A stretch of 64,000 nucleotides of DNA, taken from Burhinus oedicnemus. Its lineage: Eukaryota > Chordata > Aves > Charadriiformes > Burhinidae. The notes beneath the pieces are model-generated. The model made no database searches. It was not told where the DNA came from and worked only from the letters and a program-made list of their open reading frames with translations. Positions 1-13,278 of this stretch are shown piece by piece. The DNA is taken from NCBI GenBank assembly GCA_008921705.1, contig VFFE01007488.1:2027237-2091236 (forward strand), written 5' to 3'. Made by a program: the position numbers and the translations under genes. The number at the start of each line of letters is the position of its first letter. Within the stretch, counting starts at the first letter, position 1.

Positions 1-3000
1 ATAGTATTTCTCACAGGACTGATGTTAGAGACTGGTTTATAGCTGAAAATGGAAGATTACAGCTACTTTCCCATTTCTGAAGTGCTGCAATTGACAGGAT
101 ATGTGATGGACATCAAAACCGAGACATAAACGTGACTGCACAGACAAGCGCTGCAACAACTCTCGAGTAATGGTGAGACACCCGCAGCCCTGCCAGGAGA
201 AAGGGAATCCCTGTCAGAGAGACCGGATTTGAAGGGAGGCGGTTACTGAGAGTTGCAGATCTCCTCCGGAGTAGCACTTGATTACCTGTCAGCACACCGA
301 TTTCCTACACAGCTGACAGCACAACACCACAAGCAGTGTAAAAATGATGGATGTGCCGATCTGCTGAAATGCATCACTCACCAGAGTCACATTACCCAGA
401 AATATCAAAACCATACGAGCACATTTACAACACTCCTAGTCTAGAAACAAGTTTTATCAGTATTTTACTGGGTTAGAGCACTCCTATAATCATGTCCAGA
501 GAAGGATCAGGTATATTAATCTAAATACATGCAAGCCCATGAATGTTACTCTACAAAGAAAACTGATCTCATTGAGGGTCTATGTAAATGTAGAGGAATA
601 ATATTCAAAAGATGATGGGATCAAAATCATCCTACTAAAAGCTGTGACAAATCTACAAAGCACCTCAAATCCTAACCCTCAGCACTAGAACAGATGGTTT
701 TAGGTAAAAGCTCTTTACCCAGTTCCTTCCAGAGGCGTACTTGGCTGGTCCTCTGCCAGACATGGTACATTACACAGTAAAAAAGAGTACTCAACATAAT
801 AAAACTAACTAAACAGTAGTTAAACAGAGCATTTCTACATGCGGAAAAAATATATTCTAAAGAGAATGAAAAGCAGATTCCCTCAGCTTCATTTCTTAAC
901 TGAGCTCTCCTGACCACATTTCTCTGACGAATAAAATAAAGGGTGTTTCAGGACCAAGCAGAGCAGAAGCACTCTGACAAAAAGGAGCCCAGGACTTGTA
1001 AAAGGAAACAAAATTTTAATTTGTCGAAGTCCTTGGACTATTTTGGAATGGGCCAGATAAGATAGAAACTGGGAGTCAGCAGGCAACTCTCGCTGGTGGG
1101 AGTGGGGAGGGAGGGTGGCAGCCATAAGCAGAGCCTGTGTGCTAATGCCGGTTAGCATCAGGAGTGGTTTCGTTGTGGTCAAAGAAGCAGAGAAATACCT
1201 AACCATCCACTTTCATAGACCTTTCTCATAAAGTATCATGGTGATAAACAGCTAAGATTCACCAACATTTTTTAAAGTAGGCTTTGATCTGTGAAAATGA
1301 TGACTATGTAATCCCTGTTAATTATAGCAGGTGCTTAAAAGCCAGGTGTGTAGGAACTTGTACATTACTCTGAGCCTCATGCCCCTACACAGGGGAAAAA
1401 TTACCCCCAGTTAGCATGTACACGCATGAATCGTATAGAAAACAGTGCACTGAAGCACAAAAGTGAACTATTTTGAGAACTGTATTCAAGTCATATGGTA
1501 CCTCACCTGAATAAGGCTTAAGAGGGCAGCTATCTGGTTTCCATATATCAACACAGTGGAGTGTGAAGGAAGAGCCACGACTAAGTATGTTCTGTGCACC
1601 CTCTGCTGGTTTCACAGTAGCAAGCAACCACGGCTCAGGAAATAAATTTAATAAAGTAGAAGCAAAATCCAGGGAAGAAAAGCCATCTTAACTGCAAGCA
1701 ATAGTAAAAAGAGATACCAAAATTACTTTCAAAAATTTAAAAGAAATGAATGTTTGCAAAAACTTTTTATTTTGAAATTACAAGAAGAAAATTAATTATT
1801 GGGTAGAGTCCCTCGCTCAAAGATACCCGTTAAAGGTTGCAAATTACTGGCCCTATGTTTCTACTGTAGCTTCTTAATAGTTGCTTAAGTCTACTTGCAT
1901 TTTTCAAAAAGACTTTAAAATAAGCATTTGGATACATTTCAGTATTCTGTTCCTTTTCATGAGACTAAGTCAAATAGACTAATGTTAAGATCTTAGCAAA
2001 GAAATTGAAGTCAGTGATTACTTTTTTTTTTTTTTAAAGTAAGCCAGGTATTTTCCTACCAGTTATTTCAGCTGTTTTTCATTATGGTTTCTATCAAACT
2101 AACAAAGACAACGTACTCCTATAAACACAGAATTCAGCATTTCTTGTTTTCAAAATCACTTTTTCCCCTTTAACACAGCTTTTACAAGCATCATGGCTTG
2201 CAATGATCATTTCTCCTTAGTTTACAAGACTACTCTTGACTGTTCACAGGGTTACACATGAACCTTCACGGTCTGTAAAGCTGACATAACCCAAACTCTT
2301 GCATGTTTGAAATTACCAAAACATAAAGCAAAACAAAATGCCAAAGTATAACCAGTGTTAACCCTCAACAGCAGCCAGCTAGTTAGGCACCAATTCCACT
2401 TTATAATCCAGTGAAAACACACATAAAACCCAGTAACTTCACCTAATATCCCTCACAAATCCTTCAATTTGGTTTCCTCAAAACCACTGTAATCTCCCTT
2501 TGGTCACTGCTGACACTTCTAAAAACGTATTTAATCAGTACTAAAACACTACAGAAAGGAATATCAAATCTCAAGTTCGTTTCATCACTAACAAAATCAC
2601 CAAGTGCTTAGAACATTTTGCATCTTTGTGAGAGGAGCTTCTATACCATTTAATTTTAATTTTCACAAAACCAGGATCTCTTGAAAGAAAAATCCCATGA
2701 TACTCCGTCAAGTGACAGCTTGCTGCTGTCTATGGATTTGATTATGAAAGTGTTCGTCGCTTTAGAGTGCTGAATAAAATATTACATTGTTAACCACGGG
2801 TAAGGCGATCGAGCTTCAAAGATCTCTCCTGTCCCTGCATCCAACTCACTCCTCAGCCCTGCTAGAACAGATTTCCCAGTTCCTGTGCTATCCTGCTATT
2901 GCTTGGCTGCTCATTTTTGCATCCTCCTCTCACTCCATTATGTTGAAATATACTCAGATGGAAATAAATCCAGAAAACATAATTTTTGAGAAAAGAAAGT

Positions 3001-6000
3001 TAATAAACTCATTAATTTTTTCAAGGAGCACACTACATAGAACCAACGTACAGAGATACAGGATACAAAGAATAAACGATAAACGGTAAAAGAATAAAAA
3101 GAAACTAATTCAAATTTCTTACACTGCAGTCTGCGAAGCCAGAACGTACGTGTGTTTATAGAAATACTGTGATCTAAGAAAGATTTAACCCCCACCGGAA
3201 ATCAACAAATTTAATGGCACTGGTGTAGAGTATAGGATCCTCACCATATCAGTTACTCCTGTGAGCAGGGATATGCAACTCCTCTCACCACTATTGTATT
3301 CAACTAGTTCTATTTTATGCAGGAGAGAATTAAATAACAGAAGAGCAACAGAGTTCTGTTTTTAAAGAAGAGGTGGAAAAAGGGGCATGTTGAAGGGAGG
3401 GTTTCCCTCATGTCACAGACAAGACCTAGCAATATCCAGTACCTGAGTACTTCATGGGTAATAGTAAAGTTTTGAGCTTTGCTTGGTATTTCAAGTGTTC
3501 GGAACAATTATGTCAGAACTGGCCACGCTTCACAAAAGGGATAGCCAGCTGCTGGCCCTGTACTTCATGTAAGGGTCCTGAGCCCCAGTACACATGGTAG
3601 CTCATGGGGAGCAACTCATCCAACTGCTGTTCTCATCTTCCTATATCCAGGGGCTTGCTCCAAGGAGGTGTTCAAAAACTGGATAAGGTGTCCTGGCAAG
3701 GCATGCTCACTCTTTTTGCGTGCTCCTCTTGCTGCACATACCATGAGGAGCTGCTCTTCACAGCAGTTGCAAATGAGTTTGAGGACACACTGGACCTTCC
3801 CTCTGAAGAAGGTGAGAAAGTAGGCTGCAGTGGCTGCCTGGACACCACTGCTTTATGCAGGTGGGGAAAGCATAAAGGAATAGCAAGAGTATATGGGAAG
3901 TGTTCTTTCAAAACCCACCAAAACTTCACTTTCAGACTGAAGACACTGGAAACCATGCTATAATAATCAGCTTTGAAATGTTCACTGCAAACAGCTTTTG
4001 CCAAAGAAAAGAAATCAGAGTGAAAATACAAACCGGGAAAGTATTTTGTCACTCCAATAGAGATTTTGTGCCAAATGAAAACACACCAAATTTCCTACTT
4101 CAAACTCTTTAGAAATGGAGAACAATGGCATAAGAAGGATTCAAAAGGCCACTGGAGGAGATCTAAGAACATCTTGGTTAGGATCAGTGATGACTATGGG
4201 ATATAGCACTTTTGTGCCAGTTGTTACCAAGCGTGGTCCAAGACCACATGAGGACTGGGAAAGCAAATGCAAGTGAATGGTATGTATTTGAGGTATCCAC
4301 CTACTGCTAGTATTTCAGGTCAGAACCCTGAAAAGTTTCAGAATTTAGCTCTTGGCCTTTTCCCAGAAAGGAGACCTAGAAGCAGGAATCACACGCCTAT
4401 AACATCTTCAGATACAGTTTTGTTTCAGAACAATCCAAACAAGCACCTACAGTGGTTTAATCATCTCTCATCTTTCTTGCTTGTAGCCCGGTTCCTTTCA
4501 AGTAGAGCACTTGCTTCGCAAATCTGCCTTGTGAACAATTATTAACTCGAGAAACGTATTAGTTAACTTCAAACACTTCTCCTGTTTATAAATATTAACC
4601 ATGTGACAAAGTTCAGTATAAAAAGACTATTCTGCTGCCTGCTGTAATAATACTGTTATTGTAGCTCAGGCAGAAAAGAAAACCTTGATCCCCAGGTGAG
4701 TGGTAGCCTTGTGTCTATGTGGCTCAAGACCAGCCCACTCTCCAGCCGTCTTCCTGTGCACCTGTAAGGCACCACCATTTGCCTGGACCTATTTGCCCTC
4801 CCGGCGTTACTGCATAGCCTGAGATGAAAAGTTGCAGTAGGTGGTTTTTCCAGCCAAGTGCCAGAGTAATTAAGGCTTTGCCTGCTATAACGCACCAGAG
4901 CACCATTTTCTATACTATAAGGCTGGGAACTTTCTACTCTCGCATAACAAAATCGATCACCAACAAGACTGAACCTTTCCTATGTATGTAGCAATATGTT
5001 GTTTCATTTTACTTAAAAAGTAAGATCCTAACCACCAAATGCTGTAAAAATCTGGTGTAACCAACTAAATGTTTCACAGCAAGCTAAATTTAGAACCCTA
5101 ACTTAATATTTAGATTTTTAAATATTCATCTATTTTCAGCAATGATGTGCACTTAAATGTATATGTGAACACACCCAGGTCTAACTTTGACTCCTGTGAC
5201 ACAGCAAGAGTGGAAGACAAAACAAAGACGCCTCAGCTGCAGGAACACCATGAGTGTAACACTAATGGCAAGAGTTCACACTGTACTTTGTGTTTCCTTT
5301 CATACGGTGAAGACTGTAAATACTGTGGCCAAACTTTCCCGAAGCTTCTATAAAATGGATATATACACATACATCAGTAGTTCCACAATAATAAATTCTA
5401 ATGTATTGTGTATCTTGCAGTAGGTAGCTCAAGTCCATGCTAGACAATTACTGTAAGACAAGATGTATAATTTCAAAGCTGTATTATAATGTGCTTAATA
5501 GGTCCCTGTTTTGAAAAAAATTGAGACAAAAACACCAGTGACATTTCTTGGGAAGGATCTCTAAGAAAATACAATTTTCAAATAGATGGCTTTCAACAAA
5601 AGCCAATCACACAGTAAAACAAACCATGAATTAAAACATTTCCAGTTCTCTAGCAGACTTTCCTTGGGTCTTATTTTCTTACCCATAAAATGCTAGAAAT
5701 GTTTAGAAAATTGCTGTCACATATTTTTTCCTTTGGGATTTATGTTTGCCTGCTTTTCTGTATCAAGACGAGAGATGTTTAGAACAAATTAATTCTCAAA
5801 GTTGGGAAAAGTGAAATTCTTCATCATTCGCATGCAATTTGTTGGTTAAACTTCTTCACTGTGAGTAAGACTAAAACATCTGGTGACAAAGTAAGGAATG
5901 GGAAACGTAAGACCTCGGAATTCGCTACAGTGTGCAAGTGTTGCATGGGACAGGTCCTGAGGTCACTCTAACTTGTGTGTAACTTCAAGTTGTGTATCAG

Positions 6001-9000
6001 AGACAGCATAAACTGCTAGGTGGTGTGAAAAATGCCATTTTAGTTATGTTCTTCAACAGGCTGGAACCAGACTATCATGACAAAAATATGTAATTTTGGA
6101 TAAAAATTTTATTTCTTTTTTTACATGTCATCCATTCTTATTTCTATTCTAGTTAATACAGAAATGTAAGAACTTTTCATTGGAGAAGGAAATTTATTGA
6201 GGAGAGTTAGGCAGCGCATTCTAAAATGAAATAAGAAAACTTTATTAACCTAGTGCATTCATTTTTCTTTAAATCATTTGAAGAAAAAAATGCTACTTAA
6301 ATAAAACACAACCTTTCAAAAAAGCAGTACGCAGACGGGGAAAAGAGAGCTAGAGGACATAATGGATTCTAAACAAAGAACAGTGACCATGTATTACAGG
6401 GCTGCTCTACGTGCTGCAGTGAAAAGATCTACTTAGAAAGTACGATCATTTGGGAAGAGCCACAAGATAAGGCCAATGTGTTCAACTAGCTTTAATTTAC
6501 TCACTTTCTTTCACTCCATGAATCTCCTAGCACAGGACCAGACAAGTATAGCACTTGCAATTTTTTTCAGACATTTTGTACCATCTATTCCACCACACTC
6601 TCAGAATCACAAAACAATCTTTATTAGGGCTGCCTGCTCATAAATACTTACACAGGGGAACAGGATTTGAAAGAAAAAAATTATCCCCTAGAAGGCTTTG
6701 GGCTTAAAAGCAGGAGAAAAAAAAAAAAAATCAATGAAACTAGAAGCAGACAATCGTCTACCACTTGCTTTTCTAAAGGCCACTGAAGAAGAAACTGAGA
6801 CACACAAGACAAAGCGTTTGAAATTCTGGATCCAATAAAGCCAATAACAATGTCCCACTGGTAAACAAGTGAGGCCATAGATCACATACTGGTTTAGTAC
6901 TAAGACTGAAGCAGCATTGTTTTAAAGTCTCTAGAAATAACATGAAAGGTAATGCAATAATTTTCATCAAGAAAACTGTATTTTCTACAGATAGCAGAAA
7001 GCAAATGACACTGTAGCTAGGACTTTGCAAACTGGGATAGTATTGTGAAATGCACCATTTTAACTACTGAGATACTTAAAAGTAATCACTAATTCTCTCT
7101 GTACTAAGTAGACATTCCTCCACAGCGATGTTTCAGACTGGTGGTTCACACAATTCAGTAACCTCCTCTTCTGATTTCTCTGATGGTTTTGTCCCAAACA
7201 TCACTCCCAACTTCTCACTAGCCATCTGTGTCTCTACTACAGTAATGTAATACATACGATGCATTACATATTAGAAAAAGTACATATGCATTAATCAGAA
7301 TATCCTCTAATCTGCATTCAGAGTGAAATCCCAAACAAGATCAGTATTTGGACTGGGAGATAACACAAATGCGGAACATAAAAAAATCTTGAATTTTACA
7401 CCAAGATCTCAGTTCAGCACATTCCTTGCAAATGAGATAGTCCTCTATCATGCTTTTACCTGGGGTCCTGCAGTTATCTACTACTTAAAAATATCCAAAT
7501 GAGTATATTAACATTTGTACTGAGTTATTTCTCCAGGAACCTAGTAATCTTACAAATATTTACACCCTTGTGGGTTTTGTGTTTTGGATATTTTTTTTTA
7601 GTTTTGTTTGGGGTTTTTTGTTTGTTTTTAATGAAGGTACAAGCAACATTAAGAAAAATGCTCAGGACTACTTAAAATCTTTGGATGCTTGCTTGTTATT
7701 AGTGATTACTTAATCAGAATGTGTGTATTAACTTTTATATCTAAAAAAAGAGAAAGGTTTATTTATGCTTTGTAACTGAGGTTTTACTCGATTTCAAATT
7801 AGGCCAACAAACTATTGCCTCTGAAACAACATTATCTGTCCCCTGGTTTACATATAGATCCAATCTGTACAGTATTTTTGACTAGAATTTGCCATTTCAT
7901 GCCACTTTCCTGTTTTTCCATAGTGGTTCTGACTACAGAATGAGGTCTGCAGGTGTAAACCATGTATAAAGTGTACACACAGAAACTGCAGACAGTATGC
8001 ACAGTTTAGTGTCCATTTAGTATTTATGTATTTACCCTACTGAAATGACAAAGATTTTCTTGAAGAAAATCACTGAACCCCAAATTACATTTCAAATTCT
8101 ACAGACAAAAATTTATTGATTTTGTCCACATTTTTGTCTAAAGTTTGAAATATATGCTCCTTTTCAGAGGGAAAAACTTAAGGCATATTTAAAAACTGCA
8201 TTTCACTGCATTGCTGAATGAGATCTGATTACCTCAGAAGCAGCATAAATCTAATGTAATTTTTTTCCCTTGATCACCTAAAGTGAAAATGATAGAGCTT
8301 CCCTTTGATGAGATGAAGATGGATGGACTTTTAGAAAGGACTTTAAGATTATTTCTACTTAATTCCTGCTGTTATCAAGAAAGAGCCACATTTCTTATTT
8401 TCCCAGATGTAATTATAGTACATTCTTTCCTTTAGTATGGAAATGACATTCAGATCCAAAGTCCCTGCATCTATGGCCTATGTGAATCCTACCAATCTAC
8501 AATTAACAATTCTATATCCATTTAATACTTTTCATCTATTAAGGATTTTTTGCGCTGGCTTGCACACAATTACAACGCTCCAACACAATTACAATGCTCC
8601 AGTATACAAACCAATATGACTGTAAAGTTTACATTAGTTTCAGAAACATGTCATCTACCTTAAAAGAATTTCACAATTTTTCTGTGTTTCAGCAGAAAGC
8701 TTGATACTTGCTAATGTGAACATATATCCATTAAAACAGATATGCATACGGAAAACCATTCAAGAAGAACTGCAGCATTAAAGCATTAAATCTGAAAGGA
8801 AAAAAAATGTTTAACTGATCTATCTAGAGGTTAAAATACCCTCTGACTAGATTTTTTTTTTTATGTAAAGCACAAAATAGTCCCTTGTCTGAGGGCATTA
8901 GTATGATTTCATCCGATAGAAAAAAAATTTAAAATTAGCACTAGTGAGTTAACTTTAAAAGAAAAATGATGAAGTACAGAATAAGATTAGTAAACCAGTG

Positions 9001-12000
9001 ACACTACTACTATCACTGTTACTATGCAAGTGCTGAAATGTGCATTTTAAACTTCTTAAAAAGAGAAAATACATTCAACTGCACAACCATATCTTAACAA
9101 CCTCTTGATTTTTAAGACTGCACAGACTACTAGTCCTTCCCCTCCTCTAATCTTTGGTAGCAGAGCATCTAAAAGATACTAAGAGTAGGATGTTCAGTGA
9201 GACTCCCCTTTTTCATCAAGTTTGTACAAGATAGAAAGGAGTGCAAGAATTATGGCAAATACAATTTTACAGCTTACCAACTTCAACAAAACCCCTATTA
9301 ACAGACTTTCAAACCATCCCATCACTTACAAGAATCACTTTTCAGATCCTATGCACCTTTGCTGGAAGTTATTACTCCTAAAGAGATGTCATGGATTTTC
9401 TTTTTAGTAGCTCTACTTGACTTTTCTTGACTATGAAAGATCATGTACATATGTTAATAAAATTCAAAATGTTTATTGAGTACGCAAAGAAGTTGTACAG
9501 ACTAAGTGGAGTGAATAATATCATTACGCCAACCCTTCAAGGAGAAACATAAGGCTAGTTACAATTAAGAAAGTCTTGCAATATGGTATTTTCTTTGCCA
9601 CTGCAAAGTTTCTGCTGATGTGAATGAGTATAGTAAAGCAACAAGGCGGAAAGATGCTTTTGCCATTCTTATTCAAATAAACAGCTTCAAATTAAAAAAG
9701 AATACCCTGCCTTTATGCCTTTTAAATCAATCTCTCATATACACAAGTAGATGGCTTGACAGTACATGCTTGCTTGTGAAAGCTCAACACTTGAAAGGAA
9801 AATGTGACTAATGTAAAATTCAAAGAATCAGCAATAGCTGTCAACAGGGAAAGAAAGATCCTTTCATTACCTGAATTAACAATAACAAAAAAAAAAAATC
9901 GTCCTAGTTACTCTTGATAACTCCTGATACGCTGAATAGGTTTTAAAATTGTATCTGTTCAGCTCCCATGATCAAGAGACAAAAAAAAGTAAAAAATAAA
10001 ATAAATAATTCACACTTACTATGATGTTATTTTTAAATACATTACTGAAAATACAAAGAATGAAATTTGGGATCCATTTTTACCAGTTTCACATCAAATG
10101 ACCTAAAGATTTGAGTTAGGGGAACATGAATCAAAAAAACGTGTACATTAAGTGCTGACTGGCATAACATATCCTTGCACATGTTCAAAACTGCTGACAC
10201 TGTATTTTGAGAGAATTCTGCAATAAACTGGCTTATTTTATAAATACCTTCTATAGATGGTTTATTTGATAATTTTCCAACTGTGCTTAAGTAATGCCTG
10301 TGCATGCCACACTACAGGCTTGATTACAGTATTCCCATCTTGCCTTATTCAGGGTAAGAGTACCGTGACTTTACAAATAAAGCCATTTAAATCACTGAAA
10401 TGGCTTGAAGAACGGTATAGTACTCTACTGAAGCAAAGGAATCTAACAGAATCTATTCCCTTGACTTTGTAATAACAATAGGAAGTACTACATACAAAAA
10501 TGAAAATGTACCAATATTTCCCTGAAAAAGGCTTCAGCAAAGAAATCATATCCTTATAGCAAATGACGCCTATCTTTCCTCTTTGTAATCTTTATGGACA
10601 TAGCATTCTGCTCAAATACAGTACAGGGCAAGATCAGAATCACAGGCTGTTTAAAAAGGTAATAAATACATCAAACGACTTACTAATGCATGAACTTTTC
10701 AAGTAAACGTGCATGCCTAAATATATTGTGTACCTTTGCAGGTACCTGAAGTGTTTTTCAATGTGTATGTTACTTATAGTAGATCAGCGTCTTCAGTTGC
10801 TAGAATTGACACCTTTCATCACTAGACCAAGCTTTAAATAGGCATAAGCCTGAACTGCTGCATAAATGCCTGGTCCTATCTTCTTTCTGTCCCATTCTCA
10901 ATCTCTTCTTTGCATCAGCAAAAATTACATGTCACTATCGTGAAACACAACAAAGAACTGGTCTGGATCTCAGGACAGCCTCCTTTGAGTGCACGTGTTG
11001 GCTTACGATGGCTTAATCTACAGTGAGAAAGGAAAGTCTTCACTCCAACTCTGAAAGATTTAAAAATTCCTACTGGCAAGATAAAGAAACCACACTGTTT
11101 TCATAATATTAAGTCCCTTCTGAGTTTCTGAATACAGCTATTTTGGTAATATTTGTCTGCACACTACATTAATAAAATAAGAAATGGAACAGTTCTAGCT
11201 GTAAACATGATGCAACCGAAGACTGTACAACAAACTTTTATTCCACAAAACAATAAAATAGTTGTTAGAAACTGATGGTATAACACATATGTACAGTAGC
11301 CAATTTATTAATGCTTGAAAGATATTAACAAAGATGAAAAATCATTAAACACGTTGTTTTATATCACTACCAACCAAATTGTTTAATATCTCTCACCTGG
11401 TAATTTACCTAAATCATCATATTATGAGCAATTTAGCATACTGCCAGTTCCAGTTTTGAAAAAGAGATTAACTTTCAGTTTTAAAGAGGCATTTAACAAA
11501 ATGTTTGAAAAGTAGAGCTACTGCCAATATGTGTTTGATTCTGAGTAATTATGTGGTCTACGACTGAAACCTTTTCAAACTGCACATATTAGAATGAAAT
11601 AAAGAAAATCCCTTAAGTTCATAAAGTATCCTTACAGCTATTTTGTGCGTTTGGACTTTCACACAACCGTATCCACCTGACCAGAATACTACTAGTAGGT
11701 GGTGCAGCAGCATTAGTCAAGTTCTTTCAGCCAGAGTCTGCCCATGAAGGTACTTTTACCTCAAACATTGTTTATCTCAACTCCTGAGACACGTTCTGGT
11801 AATAAACACATCAGCAAGGTCTAATACAAAGCAATGGTTATTTAATGCATACCTCACCACGTCCTAATGACTACTACTTGCACAGTAGATAAAGAATCCT
11901 TCACTCAAGTCCACTCTTTCAAAGGGCTACCTTCATTAAGCTGACAGTTTGTTTACTATCCAGAATAAAAGGCCCTGTAATTGAGAAACTGAACTATGAC

Positions 12001-12944
12001 ACAGCATGAAAAAATACCCCATCTCCCAAAAGGGAGAGGGCAACCCACATATGCGTAACTTGCTTCTACGTTCAAAGGCATGCTTATGCTTTACGCTCAC
12101 ATGACATTCTCATACTTCCATCCCTTTGGGGGAAGCAGAAGGGGAATTAAAACTTGCATGTTAACACTTTAATGTTAAAGATCAAAATTCTAACCTCAGC
12201 TAAAAATGTTTCTTCTACCAAAGAGGTATTCATGTAACAGAATTTACCCTTGGATCCTATCATGCAAGAGAAAAACAACTTTCTCAAAACTGAGTGAAAG
12301 GATGCTTTCAGACACAGAATTTTAACAGAAGTTATGTTGAAAGAAATCAGTGAAATGAACTTGAGTGGAACAAATTGAAAATCTGACACTACTCCATAGC
12401 CAATTCTTTCACCACCACTTTAAAGGATACACAAGCAGCAAAGTAGGTGAAACAGGAGAGAACAGTGCTACTAATTTACCTAAGCAGCCAGTTCATCTCA
12501 ACAATTTAACAGGAGGTTCTACTTCAATATTAAGCCATCAAACCACAAAGCCCCCCTTATTTCTGTTGAAAACATGTAGGGTTTTTTAGACCAACAACTG
12601 CTTTTTTCTTTTCAGGCAACATTTCTGGACTTTGAGTTACTAAAAACAAATAACCACAAAGTACTTGAACACTACCACTATCTATCCAGAACACCAAATA
12701 TATTACAAAATAAGACAATGCAAATATTCGCTTAAGTTTTGGCTTCATGCATATCTGCATTTTAAAAAGTAAGCTAAAATCCTACTGTATATTCTTACAG
12801 TATATCATGTTCCACCTTCCAGAAGTAGTAAGAACATCATAACAATGAGCATGGGAAGGTAAATATAAGCTTGACAGTACTGCAGTGAAGTAAGCTTTGT
12901 TATCTTACTACCTAAAGAAGGTGAAAGGCAAATTTTTATAACCT
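1..12944. other. Downstream of SCAF8: no gene recognised
   Basis: AT-rich sequence with many short chance ORFs on both strands and no exon that I can tie to a protein family. In mammals TIAM2 follows SCAF8 in the same direction, so this may be intergenic or TIAM2 5' intron (established synteny, not shown here). Three segments are less AT-rich than their surroundings (about 120-290, 3540-3890 and 4660-4910). Poly-purine and T-rich tracts occur at 2024-2035, 6717-6730 and 7595-7630. I recognised no transposable element here. Confidence 0.5.
8564..8601. repeat. 19-bp tandem duplication, two copies
   Basis: ACACAATTACAACGCTCCA (8564-8582) is followed directly by ACACAATTACAATGCTCCA (8583-8601). 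The copies differ by one C/T change. This is a simple replication-slippage type duplication with no evident function. Confidence 0.85.
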
Positions 12945-12958
12945 AGTTTCATTTCAAT

Positions 12959-12964
12959 TTTATT
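12959..12964 (-). terminator. Candidate distal poly(A) signal AATAAA
   Basis: The minus strand reads CAATAAAATTG, about 955 bases after the SCAF8 stop. It lies 24 bases past a perfect 8-bp stem-loop and about 90 bases past two Pumilio-type sites. The downstream sequence is only moderately U-rich. It could be the distal of two tandem sites. Confidence 0.5.
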
Positions 12965-12987
12965 GAACTGTCTACAATATTCTGTGA

Positions 12988-13013
12988 GTGCGTGCACATA
13001 CACAGGCACGCAC
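12988..13013 (-). other. Perfect 8-bp inverted repeat, 10-base loop, in the 3' UTR
   Basis: GTGCGTGC (12988-12995) and GCACGCAC (13006-13013) are exact reverse complements around a 10-base loop that reads CUGUGUAUGU in mRNA sense. It is GC-rich inside AU-rich sequence and sits just before the distal AATAAA. Stem-loop formation in RNA is inferred. Confidence 0.5.
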
Positions 13014-13048
13014 AGAAGAAGTGGTTATCTACAAACAGTTTACACAAA

Positions 13049-13071
13049 TATTTACATACACATTATTTACA
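13049..13071 (-). promoter_or_regulatory. Two Pumilio response elements (UGUAAAUA)
   Basis: The plus strand carries TATTTACA at 13049-13056 and again at 13064-13071, which read UGUAAAUA in the SCAF8 mRNA sense. Both match the Pumilio consensus UGUANAUA and are spaced 15 bases apart. They lie between the two candidate poly(A) signals, so only the longer transcript would carry them. Binding is inferred. Confidence 0.45.
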
Positions 13072-13272
13072 TAAACTAATATGACTGCATGATTTTTGAT
13101 GTAAAAACCATATGCTTCTTGCACATATAACTGTTGCATTGGTCTTACAAAAGTAATAGAAACCTTTTGCAACAACTAGCTAAGCACATATCATAGCTGA
13201 TTCCAAGTTTTTAGAGCTTGCAGGTTTTTAAAAAAATACAATACCTAGAACACTGTTATCAAACAAATATGC

Positions 13273-13278
13273 TTTATT
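13273..13278 (-). terminator. Candidate proximal poly(A) signal AATAAA
   Basis: TTTATT on the plus strand reads AATAAA on the minus strand, about 640 bases after the SCAF8 stop. It is followed by a U- and GU-rich stretch (13210-13262: TTTGTTTG, then GTTCTAGGTATTGTATTTTTTT) suitable as a downstream element. Cleavage would be expected at about 13245-13260. Confidence 0.5.
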
